From: Thiohalobacter sp. IOR34
Lineage (GTDB): Bacteria > Pseudomonadota > Gammaproteobacteria > Thiohalobacterales > Thiohalobacteraceae
DNA: 64,000 bases
Direction: 5' to 3'
Assembly: GCF_030406045.1 (NCBI RefSeq)
Contig: NZ_CP128988.1
Coordinates: 2,205,438 to 2,269,437, forward strand
Below are positions 47,812 through 55,900 of this stretch, in pieces. The notes beneath the pieces are model-generated. The model saw only the letters and a program-made list of their open reading frames with translations, was not told the DNA's origin and did not search any database. Within the stretch, counting starts at the first letter, position 1. Each line of letters opens with the position of its first letter. A program made the translations under genes and the position numbers.

Positions 47812-49157
47812 GTGGCGTCGGGAGTGGGGGACTTGCTGCGCGGCTTGCGGCGCCGACGGCGGCGCTTCTTGCGCGTTTCCGGCAGCAGCATCTTCTCCTG
47901 CTGCTGGGGGTTCTGTTCCTGGAAGTCGGTCCACCACTGGCAGAGTTCCGGCTCGACCTCGCCGGCCTGACCACGCAGCAGCAGGAAGTCGTAGGCGGCA
48001 CGGAAACGGGGATGGGCCAGCAGCCGCTGCGGCCGGCGCCCCGCGCGTTGCTCGAAGCGCGGCTGCAGCGCCCAGATCTCGCGCATTGGCAGGCTGAAGC
48101 GCTTCGGCACCGAGGTATGGCGCGCCTGTTCGGCGATGATCCGGGCACTGGCGATCTGGATGGCCTGCACCTCGCTCATGCCGGGGGTGTCCGCCGGCGG
48201 CATCAGCCGCCGCATCGGCTCCCAGAGCAGGGCGGCGAAGAGGAAGGCCGGGGTCACCGGCTTGCCCTGGTCGATGCGCTCGTCGGTGTTGCGCAGGGCA
48301 TGGCTGATGAGCATGTGCGGGAAGCCCTCGACCTCCTCGGCCAGCACCGCCTCGGTCATGGGGAACAGCTTGCCGAACAGGTCGTAATGGCGCAGCAGCT
48401 CGAAGGTGTTGAGCGCCTCGCCAGCCAGGAACAGCTTCAGCACCTCCTCGAACAGGCGGGCCGGGGCGATGTCGAACAGCAGCGGTCCGAGTTCGGTGAT
48501 CGGTGCCTCGGTGGCGGCCTCGATGCGGAAGCCGAGCTTGGCGGCAAAGCGCACCGCGCGCAGCATGCGTACCGGGTCCTCGCGGTAGCGGGCCTCGGGC
48601 TCGCCGATCATGCGCAGCAGCCCGGCCTCGATGTCCTGCATGCCGCCGACGAAGTCACGCACCGAGAAGTCGCTGATGTCGTAGTACAGGGCGTTGACAG
48701 TGAAATCACGCCGCCAGGCATCCTCCTCGATGGTGCCATAGACGTTGTCGCGCAGGATCCGTCCCTCCTCGCTCATCACCCCCTCGCCCTCCTCGGCCCC
48801 ATCGCTGTGCTGGGCACGGAAGGTGGCGACCTCGATGATCTCGCGGCCGAAGATGACGTGCGCCAGGCGGAACCGGCGGCCGATCAGGCGACAGTTGCGG
48901 AACAGCTTGCGCACCTCTTCGGGGTGGGCATCGGTGGCGACGTCGAAATCCTTGGGTTCGCGACCCAGCAGCAGATCGCGCACGCCGCCGCCGACCAGAC
49001 AGGCCTGGTAACCGGCCGCATGCAGGCGATAGAGCACCTTCAGTGCGTTGGGGCTGATGTTGGAACGGGAGATCGCGTGCTGGTCACGCGGTATGATGGT
49101 GGGCGTCTGTTCGCTGATGGCTGTGGATTCCGTTTTGCCTGGCTCCGTTTCCGGCAT
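47808..49157 (-). CDS. pcnB: Poly(A) polymerase I
   Basis: The start at 49157 (MPETEPGKTESTAISEQTP) gives 449 residues; a further upstream ATG at 49214 would run through the tRNA-Glu promoter. The nucleotidyltransferase motif CLVGGGVRDLLLGREPKDFDVATDA and the RNA-binding helical region are present, with a lysine/arginine-rich tail (KKRRRRRRKPRSK). PcnB adds poly(A) tails that promote RNA decay. The basic tail, typical of PcnB rather than CCA-adding enzymes, and the folK neighbour support this identity. Confidence 0.94.
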   Translation of the reverse strand: MPETEPGKTESTAISEQTPTIIPRDQHAISRSNISPNALKVLYRLHAAGYQACLVGGGVRDLLLGREPKDFDVATDAHPEEVRKLFRNCRLIGRRFRLAHVIFGREIIEVATFRAQHSDGAEEGEGVMSEEGRILRDNVYGTIEEDAWRRDFTVNALYYDISDFSVRDFVGGMQDIEAGLLRMIGEPEARYREDPVRMLRAVRFAAKLGFRIEAATEAPITELGPLLFDIAPARLFEEVLKLFLAGEALNTFELLRHYDLFGKLFPMTEAVLAEEVEGFPHMLISHALRNTDERIDQGKPVTPAFLFAALLWEPMRRLMPPADTPGMSEVQAIQIASARIIAEQARHTSVPKRFSLPMREIWALQPRFEQRAGRRPQRLLAHPRFRAAYDFLLLRGQAGEVEPELCQWWTDFQEQNPQQQEKMLLPETRKKRRRRRRKPRSKSPTPDAT

Positions 49158-49167
49158 GGGGTTGCGC

Positions 49168-49195
49168 TTGCTCGATGGATTCGAGCGGGTATAAT
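49168..49195 (+). promoter_or_regulatory. Promoter of the tRNA-Glu gene
   Basis: TTGCTC (49168-49173), a 16-base spacer and TATAAT (49190-49195) form a good sigma-70 promoter. It lies 45 bases before the mature tRNA start, divergent from pcnB. Confidence 0.65.
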
Positions 49196-49240
49196 ACCAC
49201 CCCTCCTGCCGCAAGGGCAGGACGCTGCAACGGCAGTACC

Positions 49241-49316
49241 GCTCCCTTCGTCTAGCGGCCTAGGACACCGGCCTCTCACGCCGGTAACAGGGGTTCGAAA
49301 CCCCTAGGGAGCGCCA
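49241..49316 (+). tRNA. tRNA-Glu, anticodon CTC, with encoded CCA
   Basis: The acceptor stem is GCTCCCT/AGGGAGC, followed by G and an encoded CCA at 49314-49316. The anticodon stem CCGGC/GCCGG encloses the loop CTCTCAC, giving anticodon CTC (49275-49277) for GAG codons. The T arm is CAGGGGTTCGAAACCCCTA-like. Length is 76 bases with CCA. The G+C-rich codon use of the genome fits the need for a GAG-reading isoacceptor. Confidence 0.96.
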
Positions 49317-49351
49317 TTTTCCCGCCCATCCAGCCTGGATACCGAGCGCAG

Positions 49352-49795
49352 ATGCCACAACCCACGCCCGCCAGCCCCGACCTGCCCCATGCCGGGCTGC
49401 TGCGCCGGCTGGCGGCCATGTGCTACGACAGCCTGCTGCTGCTCGCCGTGCTGTTCGTGGCCAGCGCCCTGGTGCTGCCCTTCACCGGCGGCGAGGCGGT
49501 GGCCCCCGGCAACCCCTTCTTCTCCACCTACCTGCTGTTCGTCTGCTATTTCTTCTTCGCCTGGTTCTGGATCCACGGCGGCCAGACCCTGGGCATGCGT
49601 GCCTGGCGGTTGCGGGTGCAACGGCCGGATGGCGGCCCGATCAGTTGGGCCCAGGCCCTGCTGCGTTTCTTCGCCGCCATCCCCTCGCTGGCGCTGTTCG
49701 GCCTCGGCTATCTGTGGATCCTGGTCGACCGGGAGCGGATGAGCTGGAACGACCGCTTCTCGGAAACCGTGGTGGTAGTGCTCCCCCAATCCTGA
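49352..49795 (+). CDS. RDD-family membrane protein
   Basis: The product has 147 residues with three or four membrane helices. Family features are the charged start of the first helix, LLRRLAAMCYDSLLLLAVLF, and GQTLGMRAWRLRVQRPDG in the loop, then the final helix before RMSWNDRFSETVVV. RDD proteins are small membrane proteins of mostly unknown role; some are proposed to affect sodium transport. It begins 36 bases after the tRNA and may share its transcript. Nothing nearby indicates a specific function. Confidence 0.85.
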   Translation: MPQPTPASPDLPHAGLLRRLAAMCYDSLLLLAVLFVASALVLPFTGGEAVAPGNPFFSTYLLFVCYFFFAWFWIHGGQTLGMRAWRLRVQRPDGGPISWAQALLRFFAAIPSLALFGLGYLWILVDRERMSWNDRFSETVVVVLPQS

Positions 49796-49797
49796 CT

Positions 49798-49864
49798 CCT
49801 GAATTCTGGATTCTGAATTCTGGATTCTGAATTCTGGATTCTGAATTCTGGATTCTGGATTCTG
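49798..49864. repeat. Short tandem repeat of about 14-16 bp
   Basis: About four copies of GAATTCTGGATTCT and shorter variants lie between the RDD stop codon and the hemerythrin promoter. The array can form alternating small hairpins. It may terminate or attenuate transcription from upstream. Confidence 0.8.
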
Positions 49865-49870
49865 ACAAAC

Positions 49871-49912
49871 TTGACCTTCATCAAACCAGTCGCGCCGGTA
49901 CCCTTCTATAGT
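49871..49912 (+). promoter_or_regulatory. FNR/Anr-type promoter of the hemerythrin gene
   Basis: TTGACCTTCATCAA (49871-49884) matches the FNR consensus TTGAT-N4-ATCAA at nine of ten positions. The -10 box TATAGT is at 49907-49912. With transcription starting near 49919 the site is centred at -41.5, the classic position for direct FNR activation. Confidence 0.65.
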
Positions 49913-49944
49913 GATGGCGTTGTGGACAATCACCGACCGCTTCC

Positions 49945-50352
49945 ATGCCATTCGACCACGCAGACATCCCGCTCGTCGCCCTCGACCAGATGAACGACTT
50001 CCATCGGGAAGAGGTCGAAATGATCAACCGGGTGGAAACCCTGGCCCGCAGCGGGGACGAGGCAGACCTGGCGGAGACCCTGCGCGAGTTCCTGAACCAC
50101 ATCCGCAGCCACTTCGCCACCGAGGAGGCACTGATGCAGGCGGCCGGCTTCCCGCCCTTTCCCATCCACAAGCAGGAACATGACCGGCTGCTGGCCGAGC
50201 TGGGCGAGTGCGAGACGATATGGATGGAAAACGGTGACCCGGCCCCTCTGGTCGACTACATCTGCCGGACCATCCCGCAGTGGATGCAGCAGCACGTGGC
50301 AACCATGGACCGGGTCACGGCCCAGTTTCTGGCCATGACCGGAGCCGGTTGA
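49945..50352 (+). CDS. Bacteriohemerythrin
   Basis: The product has 135 residues. The diiron ligands of the family are in place: His20 in NDFHREEVE, His52/His56/Glu60 in NHIRSHFATEEALM, His75/His79 in HKQEHDRL and a final His/Asp pair in QQHVATMD. Bacteriohemerythrins bind oxygen reversibly through a non-heme diiron centre, and help oxygen supply or sensing in microaerobic cells. The upstream FNR-type promoter fits low-oxygen expression. Residue numbers are approximate. It is monocistronic as far as can be seen. Confidence 0.88.
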   Translation: MPFDHADIPLVALDQMNDFHREEVEMINRVETLARSGDEADLAETLREFLNHIRSHFATEEALMQAAGFPPFPIHKQEHDRLLAELGECETIWMENGDPAPLVDYICRTIPQWMQQHVATMDRVTAQFLAMTGAG

Positions 50353-50406
50353 GGTACGGCGGCCATGCCGCGATCATCGCCCAGCCCATCCAGGATGTGA
50401 TGGCCG

Positions 50407-51057
50407 CTAACCCCCCGCCTCCTGCCGCGAACGAATCCATTCCAGGTCATCGCTCACGAAACGCCCGGCCAGTCGGGCCAGGGCGCGATAGAAGGGATGG
50501 GCCTCCCCCGTCTGCAAGCCGTCGCAGAATGCCGGCAGCCAGCGGCCGAGGTGGCGTTCGAGGAAATCGCGCTGGGCGTGCAGATACTGCGACGGGCCGT
50601 TGGCATCCTTGACGACAGAAGCATCCTGCCGGGCGGCCACCACGGATCTATAAACCAGGACATGCATGAACTCCAGTTCAAGGGCCAGGTGATCCGGCAT
50701 CTCCTGGCCCTCTCCGTTCATCGCCAGCCCGAAGAAGTGATAGAACTTCTTCACCTCCCACTGCTGCTGTGCACGGTCGCCGTCCAGCCACAGCGCCTCG
50801 TAGGGCTTGCAGTAGGCCTTCTGGTCGACGCCATCGAAGCGGTTGATGTAATCGTTCTCGAGCGCCGGCAGATCCGGCTGCACCAGATCCTTGAGTCCGA
50901 GATCCGGGTATAGGGTCGTGCCCAGGGCGTACAGCTCCGGCGTCGCAGCGAGCAGCAAGCGGCCAGGAAAGGAAAAACCGAGGGCCAGCAGCTGGTAGAG
51001 GCGGCTGCGGTTGATGTCGACCTCCAGCTCGGGGGTGAGTTGCTCTGCAGTGTTCAT
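50407..51057 (-). CDS. TorD-like chaperone of the molybdoenzyme operon
   Basis: The start at 51057 (MNTAEQLTPELEVDINRSRL) follows a GAGAG sequence and gives 216 residues. The helical pattern and the segments YDLYEALWL-like (YCKPYEALWLDGD), FYHFFGLAMN and PDHLALELEFMHVLVY match the TorD/DmsD/NarJ family of redox-enzyme maturation chaperones. Such proteins bind the Tat signal or apo-form of the molybdoenzyme and help cofactor insertion. It is the fourth gene of the operon, 29 bases after the heme-b subunit gene, and is probably the delta protein of the type II DMSO-reductase system. It is cytoplasmic. Confidence 0.85.
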   Translation of the reverse strand: MNTAEQLTPELEVDINRSRLYQLLALGFSFPGRLLLAATPELYALGTTLYPDLGLKDLVQPDLPALENDYINRFDGVDQKAYCKPYEALWLDGDRAQQQWEVKKFYHFFGLAMNGEGQEMPDHLALELEFMHVLVYRSVVAARQDASVVKDANGPSQYLHAQRDFLERHLGRWLPAFCDGLQTGEAHPFYRALARLAGRFVSDDLEWIRSRQEAGG

Positions 51058-51086
51058 CGGCGTTCTCTCATCTGTTGCCAGAGGGT

Positions 51087-51809
51087 TCAGTTCTGGATGT
51101 TCAGCGTGTTCATCCCCGAGCGGTACTTGCGGCCATTGCGCTCCCGGTTGTCGCCGTCCCAGGTGGCGAAGGCGATGGGGTAGCTGCCCCCGGGAAACAG
51201 GTCGATCTGGTCGTCTGGATCGATGGCTGCCAACGGGCGACTCAGGACCACCTGCCACTGACTGCCGTTCCAGCTGCTGATGGCGGAAATATTGTCGCCA
51301 TTGACGGTCTGGGTAATGGTACCGAGACCGCCGGAAAGCAGGTTCTGCACGCTGTCGTCCACCGCACGCCAGTACCAGATATTGGTCGGGTTGCTGGGCT
51401 GGCCCATGCGGCAGATCATGTTGGCATTGAGCATGACGGCGCCGGCGTCGGTGAAGTTCTCGGGCCCCTCGATGACGTCGTCCCGGGTCGCGTCGTTCCA
51501 GGTCAGCAGGAAAGCGATGTCGGTACCGTTGTGAATGGCCTTGACACTGAGGGAGCTGTTGCTGCCACCGCCGCCCATCGTGTCGCCTTCCACCGAATCG
51601 GTGAACTTGAGGGTGACGTTGACGGCCGTGGCATTGTTCCATACCGGATCAGAGGGCGGGACCAGCACGTCGCCGCTGACGCGCACTGCAGTCAAACCGT
51701 CCCCACCACCGCCACCACCGCCCATGCCCCAGCGGGCATCGGCAGCGAGCGGCAGCGCCAGGACAGCTGCAACGAGATACGAGGCAATTTTCGTTATCAG
51801 CGTTTTCAT
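51087..51809 (-). CDS. Heme-b (gamma) subunit of the type II DMSO-reductase complex
   Basis: The start at 51809 has GGGGGAAGG just upstream and gives 240 residues, with a signal peptide ending near AADARWG. A glycine-rich linker (GMGGGGGGGDG) follows. The rest resembles the ethylbenzene-dehydrogenase gamma domain: VSGDVLVPPSDPVWNNATAV near the start of the mature part, and a C-terminal GRKYRSGMNTLNIQN that contains candidate Met and Lys heme ligands. Homologues SerC, ClrC, DdhC and EbdC bind one heme b and pass electrons between the Fe-S subunit and a soluble cytochrome c. It is periplasmic. The ligands have not been aligned. Confidence 0.8.
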   Translation of the reverse strand: MKTLITKIASYLVAAVLALPLAADARWGMGGGGGGGDGLTAVRVSGDVLVPPSDPVWNNATAVNVTLKFTDSVEGDTMGGGGSNSSLSVKAIHNGTDIAFLLTWNDATRDDVIEGPENFTDAGAVMLNANMICRMGQPSNPTNIWYWRAVDDSVQNLLSGGLGTITQTVNGDNISAISSWNGSQWQVVLSRPLAAIDPDDQIDLFPGGSYPIAFATWDGDNRERNGRKYRSGMNTLNIQN

Positions 51810-51820
51810 GACCTTCCCCC

Positions 51821-52792
51821 TCACAGGCTGTAGCGGTTGTTGGAGTTGAGCAGTTCCAGGATCTCGGAGCTGCCGCCGCTGCTGACGGTGTCCCGCTCGG
51901 CGCGCAGGGTGGCGATGACGCCATCGACATCGGGACCGAACAAGGAGCGCAGGAAGTCCATCGGAATGCGATCGACGTTCAGTGGCCGCCCCTGGTCGTC
52001 CACCTGGGAGGATCCGGAGAAAGGCGGGATGTAGTAGACATTGGGCCCGGTCCCGTATTCCGGATGCAGCGGGATGGCCACCTGGTGCTGCACCACCAGC
52101 TTGTAGACGTCGGCGCTGCTGTCGTCGAGGAAGCCCACTTGGCGGATGCGCCCCGGACACTGCTTGGCGCAGGCGTTGACCTCGCCCTTCTCGATACGCG
52201 GATAGCAGAAGATGCACTTCTCCGACTGCTTGGTGAAGGCGTTGTACATCACCTTCTTGTAAGGGCAGGCACGGACACAGTAGCGATAGCCGCGGCATCG
52301 CTCCTGATCCACCAGCACGATACCGTCCTCCTCGCGCTTGTAGATGGCATTGCGCGGACAGGCCGCGAGGCAGGCCGGGTCGGTGCAGTGATTGCACAGC
52401 CGAGGGATGTACATGTAGTAGTTGTTGGGGAAGGTGCCTTCACCCACGTCCTCATCCCAGTTCGACAGCCAGGTCGGCTCAGGGTTGGCATCGACGATGC
52501 CGCCGCCCTCGAACAGACCACTCTGGTAATCGTAGTCGGGATCACGCCCGTAGTCGTCGCGGGTGGGCAGGGTACCGAGCTGCACGTTGCCGTTGGCATC
52601 GAAGCCGCCTCCCATCCCCTCCCAGTTCCTCGGATAGCCGGGTCCGGGCTTGGACTCGACGTTGTTCCAGTACATGTACTCCCTGCCCTTCTTGTTGGTC
52701 CAGAGATTCTTGCAGGCGACGGTGCATGTATGGCAACCCAGGCATTTGTCCAGGTTGATGACCATCGCCAATTGCCGACCGGTGAATGCCAT
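51821..52792 (-). CDS. Iron-sulfur (beta) subunit of the type II DMSO-reductase complex
   Basis: The product has 323 residues. Four cysteine clusters are visible: C17LGCHTCTVAC27, CNHCTDPACLAACP, CRGYRYCVRACPYKK and CIFCYPRIEKGEVNACAKQCPG. In the third, a tyrosine stands where the second cysteine would be, which by comparison with NarH predicts a 3Fe-4S cluster; the others should be 4Fe-4S. No signal peptide is present, as expected for a partner carried out by the Tat signal of the alpha subunit. The gene is 15 bases after alpha and 11 before gamma. The sequence is close to the SerB/DdhB/ClrB/EbdB group. Confidence 0.9.
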   Translation of the reverse strand: MAFTGRQLAMVINLDKCLGCHTCTVACKNLWTNKKGREYMYWNNVESKPGPGYPRNWEGMGGGFDANGNVQLGTLPTRDDYGRDPDYDYQSGLFEGGGIVDANPEPTWLSNWDEDVGEGTFPNNYYMYIPRLCNHCTDPACLAACPRNAIYKREEDGIVLVDQERCRGYRYCVRACPYKKVMYNAFTKQSEKCIFCYPRIEKGEVNACAKQCPGRIRQVGFLDDSSADVYKLVVQHQVAIPLHPEYGTGPNVYYIPPFSGSSQVDDQGRPLNVDRIPMDFLRSLFGPDVDGVIATLRAERDTVSSGGSSEILELLNSNNRYSL

Positions 52793-52807
52793 GATTCAGC
52801 CCTCCAC

Positions 52808-55615
52808 TTAACCGTTATATTTTTCGACCTGTACCCGGGTGTCGCGCTGCACGCCGGTCGGGCCCCAGTAGTTCAATTTGAAATGGAGCTGGCCATATCC
52901 GCCGGCAAGCTGGGTGGGCTTGATGCGGATGCCGGTCACGCTGTTGAAGTTGGCCTTCTTGCCCTTCACCCCCACGTAACGTTCCCAGCCGTGGTACATG
53001 GTGACCCGCCCGGCCTTCTCGGCCTCCCAGGCCTTGACCCGCACCACGACGTCGCCGTGGTCGTTGTAGATACGCACCCAGTCGTTGTCCTGCAGGCCGC
53101 GCGCCGCCAGGTCCGAAGGGTGCATGTAGCAGATCGGCCCGCCACGGTTGAGACGCAGCATCTGCTTGGCGTTGCGCCAGGTGGAGTGGATCGACCAGCG
53201 TCCGTGCGGGGTGTTGTAACGCAGCGGGTAGGTATCCTCGTCCACCGGCGCCTTGTAGGTGGGCAGCGCCTCGCCGCATTCCACGAACCAGTCATGTTCT
53301 ATCAGGTACTGCTGACGCCCGGTCAGCGTCTCATAGGGCTCCTTGTGCTCGGTCATCTTGAGGAAGGCCGTGTAGGGACGGCCCGGCTCGATATCGCTGG
53401 TCCAGGTGGTCTGGGCGTTCATGCGCCGGGGCTGGGCATCGATCTGGGCCATGGTCATGCCGGCCGTCTCCGGCGCGTTGTCGAGCATGAACTGGCAGGC
53501 GTCGATGTCCGCGGCCAGCGCGCCGTTGTCGGTGAACTGGTCGCTCAGAGTCGACAGATCCCGGTTGCCACCCCACTTGGCGTCGTAGTAGCTGGTGAAG
53601 CCGCGCTGCACGGCACGCTCCTGGATCTTGGCCGCCAGCGCCTGGAAGGTCTGCCAGTCGGTCTTCGACTCGAACATCGGCGGGATCGCCGGGGTGAAAG
53701 GATGGATGAAGCTGTGCATGTCCGTGGTGTTGATGTCGTACTTCTCGTAGTGGCTGGCGGCCGGCAACACGACATCCGCATACAGGGCCGTGGTATCCAT
53801 CTGGAAGTTGATGTCGACGATCAGATCCAGCTTGGGATACAGGTTCTGCTCGACGTAATTGTTGCCCTTGGCCTGGTTGAACCAGTTGGCACGCCAGATG
53901 AACATCACCTTGGGGTCCTTGACGGTCGCCCCGGTGCTGACGAATGTGTTCTTGTCGCTGCCCAGGCAACTCTCCGGGTAGAGCGGCATCCAGCCGTTCT
54001 GCACCGAGTCGAAAATGTAGCCGCGTGTCGTCTGGCTGTAGCCCTCGCCGCTCAGGTTCTGGTCGCTCATGTTGGCGTGAACGAAGGTCCACATGGTGGT
54101 GTTCTGGAAGCGCTGTTTCTTGCCGCCCTGCGGGAAGGACAGCTTGACCAGCCCCTTCACCGGCCAGATCTTTTCCTGGCCCACGTAGTGGTTGAATCCG
54201 CCACCGTTCTTGCCGATGGCGCCGCACAGGGAGAGCATCAGCAACATGGCGCGGTTGTTGAGGTCGTTGTGGAACCAGTGGTTGGTGCCGGCGCCGTGCA
54301 TGATCATCACCCTGCCGCCGGTGGCCATGGCGGTATCGCCGATATCGGCGGCGACCTGCTCGATGACGTCGGCGGCTACGCCGGTGACGGGTGCGGCCTG
54401 GGCCGGGGTATGATTGGCGTCGAGATGAGCCTTGAGTTCCTCGAACACCGGCTTCACGGTCACGCTGCTGCCGTCGGCCAGGGTCACGCTGTGGCTGCCG
54501 GTCAGGGCCGGGCTGTGGCCGCTGATGTCGATGGAACGGATGCTGCTGCCCTCGGTGCCGGGCGCCAGTTCCAGCGCGTTGTGGGTGGAACACCAGAAAT
54601 AGAACTGGTCGTCGGCGCCGCCCGAGACCATATCGCTCTCCCGCAGATACTTGCCGGTGTCGGTGCGCATCAGCAACGGCATGTCGGTCTGCTCGGCCAG
54701 ATAGCCCTCGTCGATGGTGCCGTTGGCGATCAGCTGCTGGCAGATGGCCAGCGCCAGGGCGGCGTCGGTGCCCGGGGTGACCGAGAACCACTGGTCGGCG
54801 CGGATGGCGCTGGAGGTGTAGTCCGGGTAGATGGCCAGCACCTTGCAGCCGCGGTACTTGGCCTCGGTGATGAAGTGGGCGTCCGGGATGCGGGTCTGCA
54901 GCGGATTGGAACCCCAGAGGATCATGTACCTGGCGTTCATCCAGTCGGTGGACTCGGCGACGTCGGTCTGCTCGCCCAGGGTAATGGGCGAACCGGGAGG
55001 CAGGTCGCAGTACCAGTCGTAGAAACTGCAGACGATGCCGCCCAGCAGGTGGGCCAGGCGCGCGCCGGAGGAGAAGGACACCGGACTCATGGCCGGAATC
55101 GGGGTGAAGAAGGTCAGCGCGTCCGGCCCCTGATTCTCGATGGTGTCCAGCACCTTGTCGGCGATCAGGGTCAGGGCCTCGTCCCAGGAGGCGCGCCGCC
55201 ACAGCCCCTCACCACGGGCCCCGGTGCGGATCAGCGGGTACTTGATGCGCCGGTCGCCATTGACATACTCGGCGGCATAGCAGGCCCCCTTCTGGCAGCC
55301 ACGGGGATTGACGTTGGGATAGGACGGGTCGATGTCCGGGTAGTCCGCCGCCTGTTCCTCGCGCAGGATGACGCCGTCCTTGACGTAGACGTTCCAGGAA
55401 CATGAACCGGTGCAGTTCTGACTGTGGGTGCTGCGCGCCACCGTGTCCCAGGTCCACTGCTCGCGGTAGAAGTCTTCCCAGCCACGGTAGGGATAGTTGA
55501 ACGGATCATCGACGATCTGCAGATTGAGGCTGCTGAGCCCAAAGACCTTGATGGATGCTGCCGAGGCACTCGTCCCCACCAGCATTTTCAAGAACATGCG
55601 ACGCTGAATAGCCAT
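52808..55615 (-). CDS. Catalytic (alpha) molybdopterin subunit, type II DMSO-reductase family, periplasmic
   Basis: The product has 935 residues. A Tat signal is visible as RRMFLKMLVG at residues 5-14. The FS0 cluster motif is His64-x3-Cys68-x3-Cys72-x34-Cys107, the histidine-containing form of the NarG-like branch. FYDWYCDLPPGSPIT includes Asp200, the likely molybdenum ligand by comparison with NarG. VDINFQMDTTALYADVVLPA is the conserved C-terminal block. The family includes selenate (Ser), chlorate (Clr) and perchlorate (Pcr) reductases, dimethylsulfide dehydrogenase (Ddh) and ethylbenzene or sterol hydroxylases (Ebd). The substrate cannot be assigned. Gene order alpha-beta-gamma-delta matches ebdABCD more than serABDC. 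No chlorite dismutase gene is present. Confidence 0.88.
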   Translation of the reverse strand: MAIQRRMFLKMLVGTSASAASIKVFGLSSLNLQIVDDPFNYPYRGWEDFYREQWTWDTVARSTHSQNCTGSCSWNVYVKDGVILREEQAADYPDIDPSYPNVNPRGCQKGACYAAEYVNGDRRIKYPLIRTGARGEGLWRRASWDEALTLIADKVLDTIENQGPDALTFFTPIPAMSPVSFSSGARLAHLLGGIVCSFYDWYCDLPPGSPITLGEQTDVAESTDWMNARYMILWGSNPLQTRIPDAHFITEAKYRGCKVLAIYPDYTSSAIRADQWFSVTPGTDAALALAICQQLIANGTIDEGYLAEQTDMPLLMRTDTGKYLRESDMVSGGADDQFYFWCSTHNALELAPGTEGSSIRSIDISGHSPALTGSHSVTLADGSSVTVKPVFEELKAHLDANHTPAQAAPVTGVAADVIEQVAADIGDTAMATGGRVMIMHGAGTNHWFHNDLNNRAMLLMLSLCGAIGKNGGGFNHYVGQEKIWPVKGLVKLSFPQGGKKQRFQNTTMWTFVHANMSDQNLSGEGYSQTTRGYIFDSVQNGWMPLYPESCLGSDKNTFVSTGATVKDPKVMFIWRANWFNQAKGNNYVEQNLYPKLDLIVDINFQMDTTALYADVVLPAASHYEKYDINTTDMHSFIHPFTPAIPPMFESKTDWQTFQALAAKIQERAVQRGFTSYYDAKWGGNRDLSTLSDQFTDNGALAADIDACQFMLDNAPETAGMTMAQIDAQPRRMNAQTTWTSDIEPGRPYTAFLKMTEHKEPYETLTGRQQYLIEHDWFVECGEALPTYKAPVDEDTYPLRYNTPHGRWSIHSTWRNAKQMLRLNRGGPICYMHPSDLAARGLQDNDWVRIYNDHGDVVVRVKAWEAEKAGRVTMYHGWERYVGVKGKKANFNSVTGIRIKPTQLAGGYGQLHFKLNYWGPTGVQRDTRVQVEKYNG

Positions 55616-55740
55616 ACCGTCCTCCTCACTGTCCCGTCCGACGGAACCTATCGCTCGTGATCGTTATCCGGCCGTGTTCCTGACACGGCTTCTGAACTTC
55701 CTTGCTTATCGATGCTAGTGAAGAGGACATGGCCGGGGGT

Positions 55741-55758
55741 ATGACCCATCTTGGTCAT
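55741..55758. promoter_or_regulatory. Perfect inverted repeat, candidate operator
   Basis: ATGACC, six bases (CATCTT) and GGTCAT form an 18-bp symmetrical site about 125 bases before the alpha start and 60 bases before the rightward promoter. A further TGACCC follows at 55764. The PAS-LuxR regulator encoded at 56369 is the obvious candidate to bind it; this is inference. Confidence 0.5.
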
Positions 55759-55800
55759 TTTCCTGACCCGGTTTTGGCAATTGATGGACTGGGGGCTGGC

Positions 55801-55830
55801 TTGACCCTCGGGCAGCAGCGGGCATAGACT
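55801..55830 (+). promoter_or_regulatory. Candidate sigma-70 promoter toward the small secreted protein gene
   Basis: TTGACC (55801-55806), an 18-base spacer and TAGACT (55825-55830) lie about 70 bases before the TTG start at 55901. Confidence 0.45.
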
Positions 55831-55900
55831 GATTCCACGATAATAAAAACAGAACCCCTGCGCATCAGAAGAACCATGCCAGAGGGGGAGGAAGAACGAC

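Larger units (their letters stand above)
55616..55900. promoter_or_regulatory. Divergent control region between the molybdoenzyme operon and the small-protein/regulator genes
   Basis: The 285 bases contain the inverted repeat at 55741-55758, further TGACC half-sites nearby (such as 55763-55768, TGACCC reading), and a rightward promoter at 55801. The alpha subunit gene has AGGAGGA just before its start codon. No FNR-type site and no sigma-54 (-24/-12) promoter is seen. Confidence 0.6.

Noticed and set aside
50353-50406. Terminator between the hemerythrin gene and the TorD-like gene
   Set aside because: GCGGCCAT and ATGGCCGC can pair, but over a 35-base loop and partly inside coding sequence, without a U-tract.
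52064-55405. A rightward open frame of about 1110 codons antisense to the molybdoenzyme alpha and beta genes
   Set aside because: The leftward genes carry all expected cofactor motifs. The antisense product has no motif and is rich in His, Val and Gly.
52808-55615. Naming the alpha subunit as chlorate reductase or selenate reductase
   Set aside because: No chlorite dismutase is nearby and gene order differs from serABDC and clrABDC. Family motifs alone cannot separate the substrates.
55781-55830. A sigma-54 promoter in the divergent control region
   Set aside because: GG and GC pairs occur but with 12 rather than 10 intervening bases, so the -24/-12 spacing is wrong.
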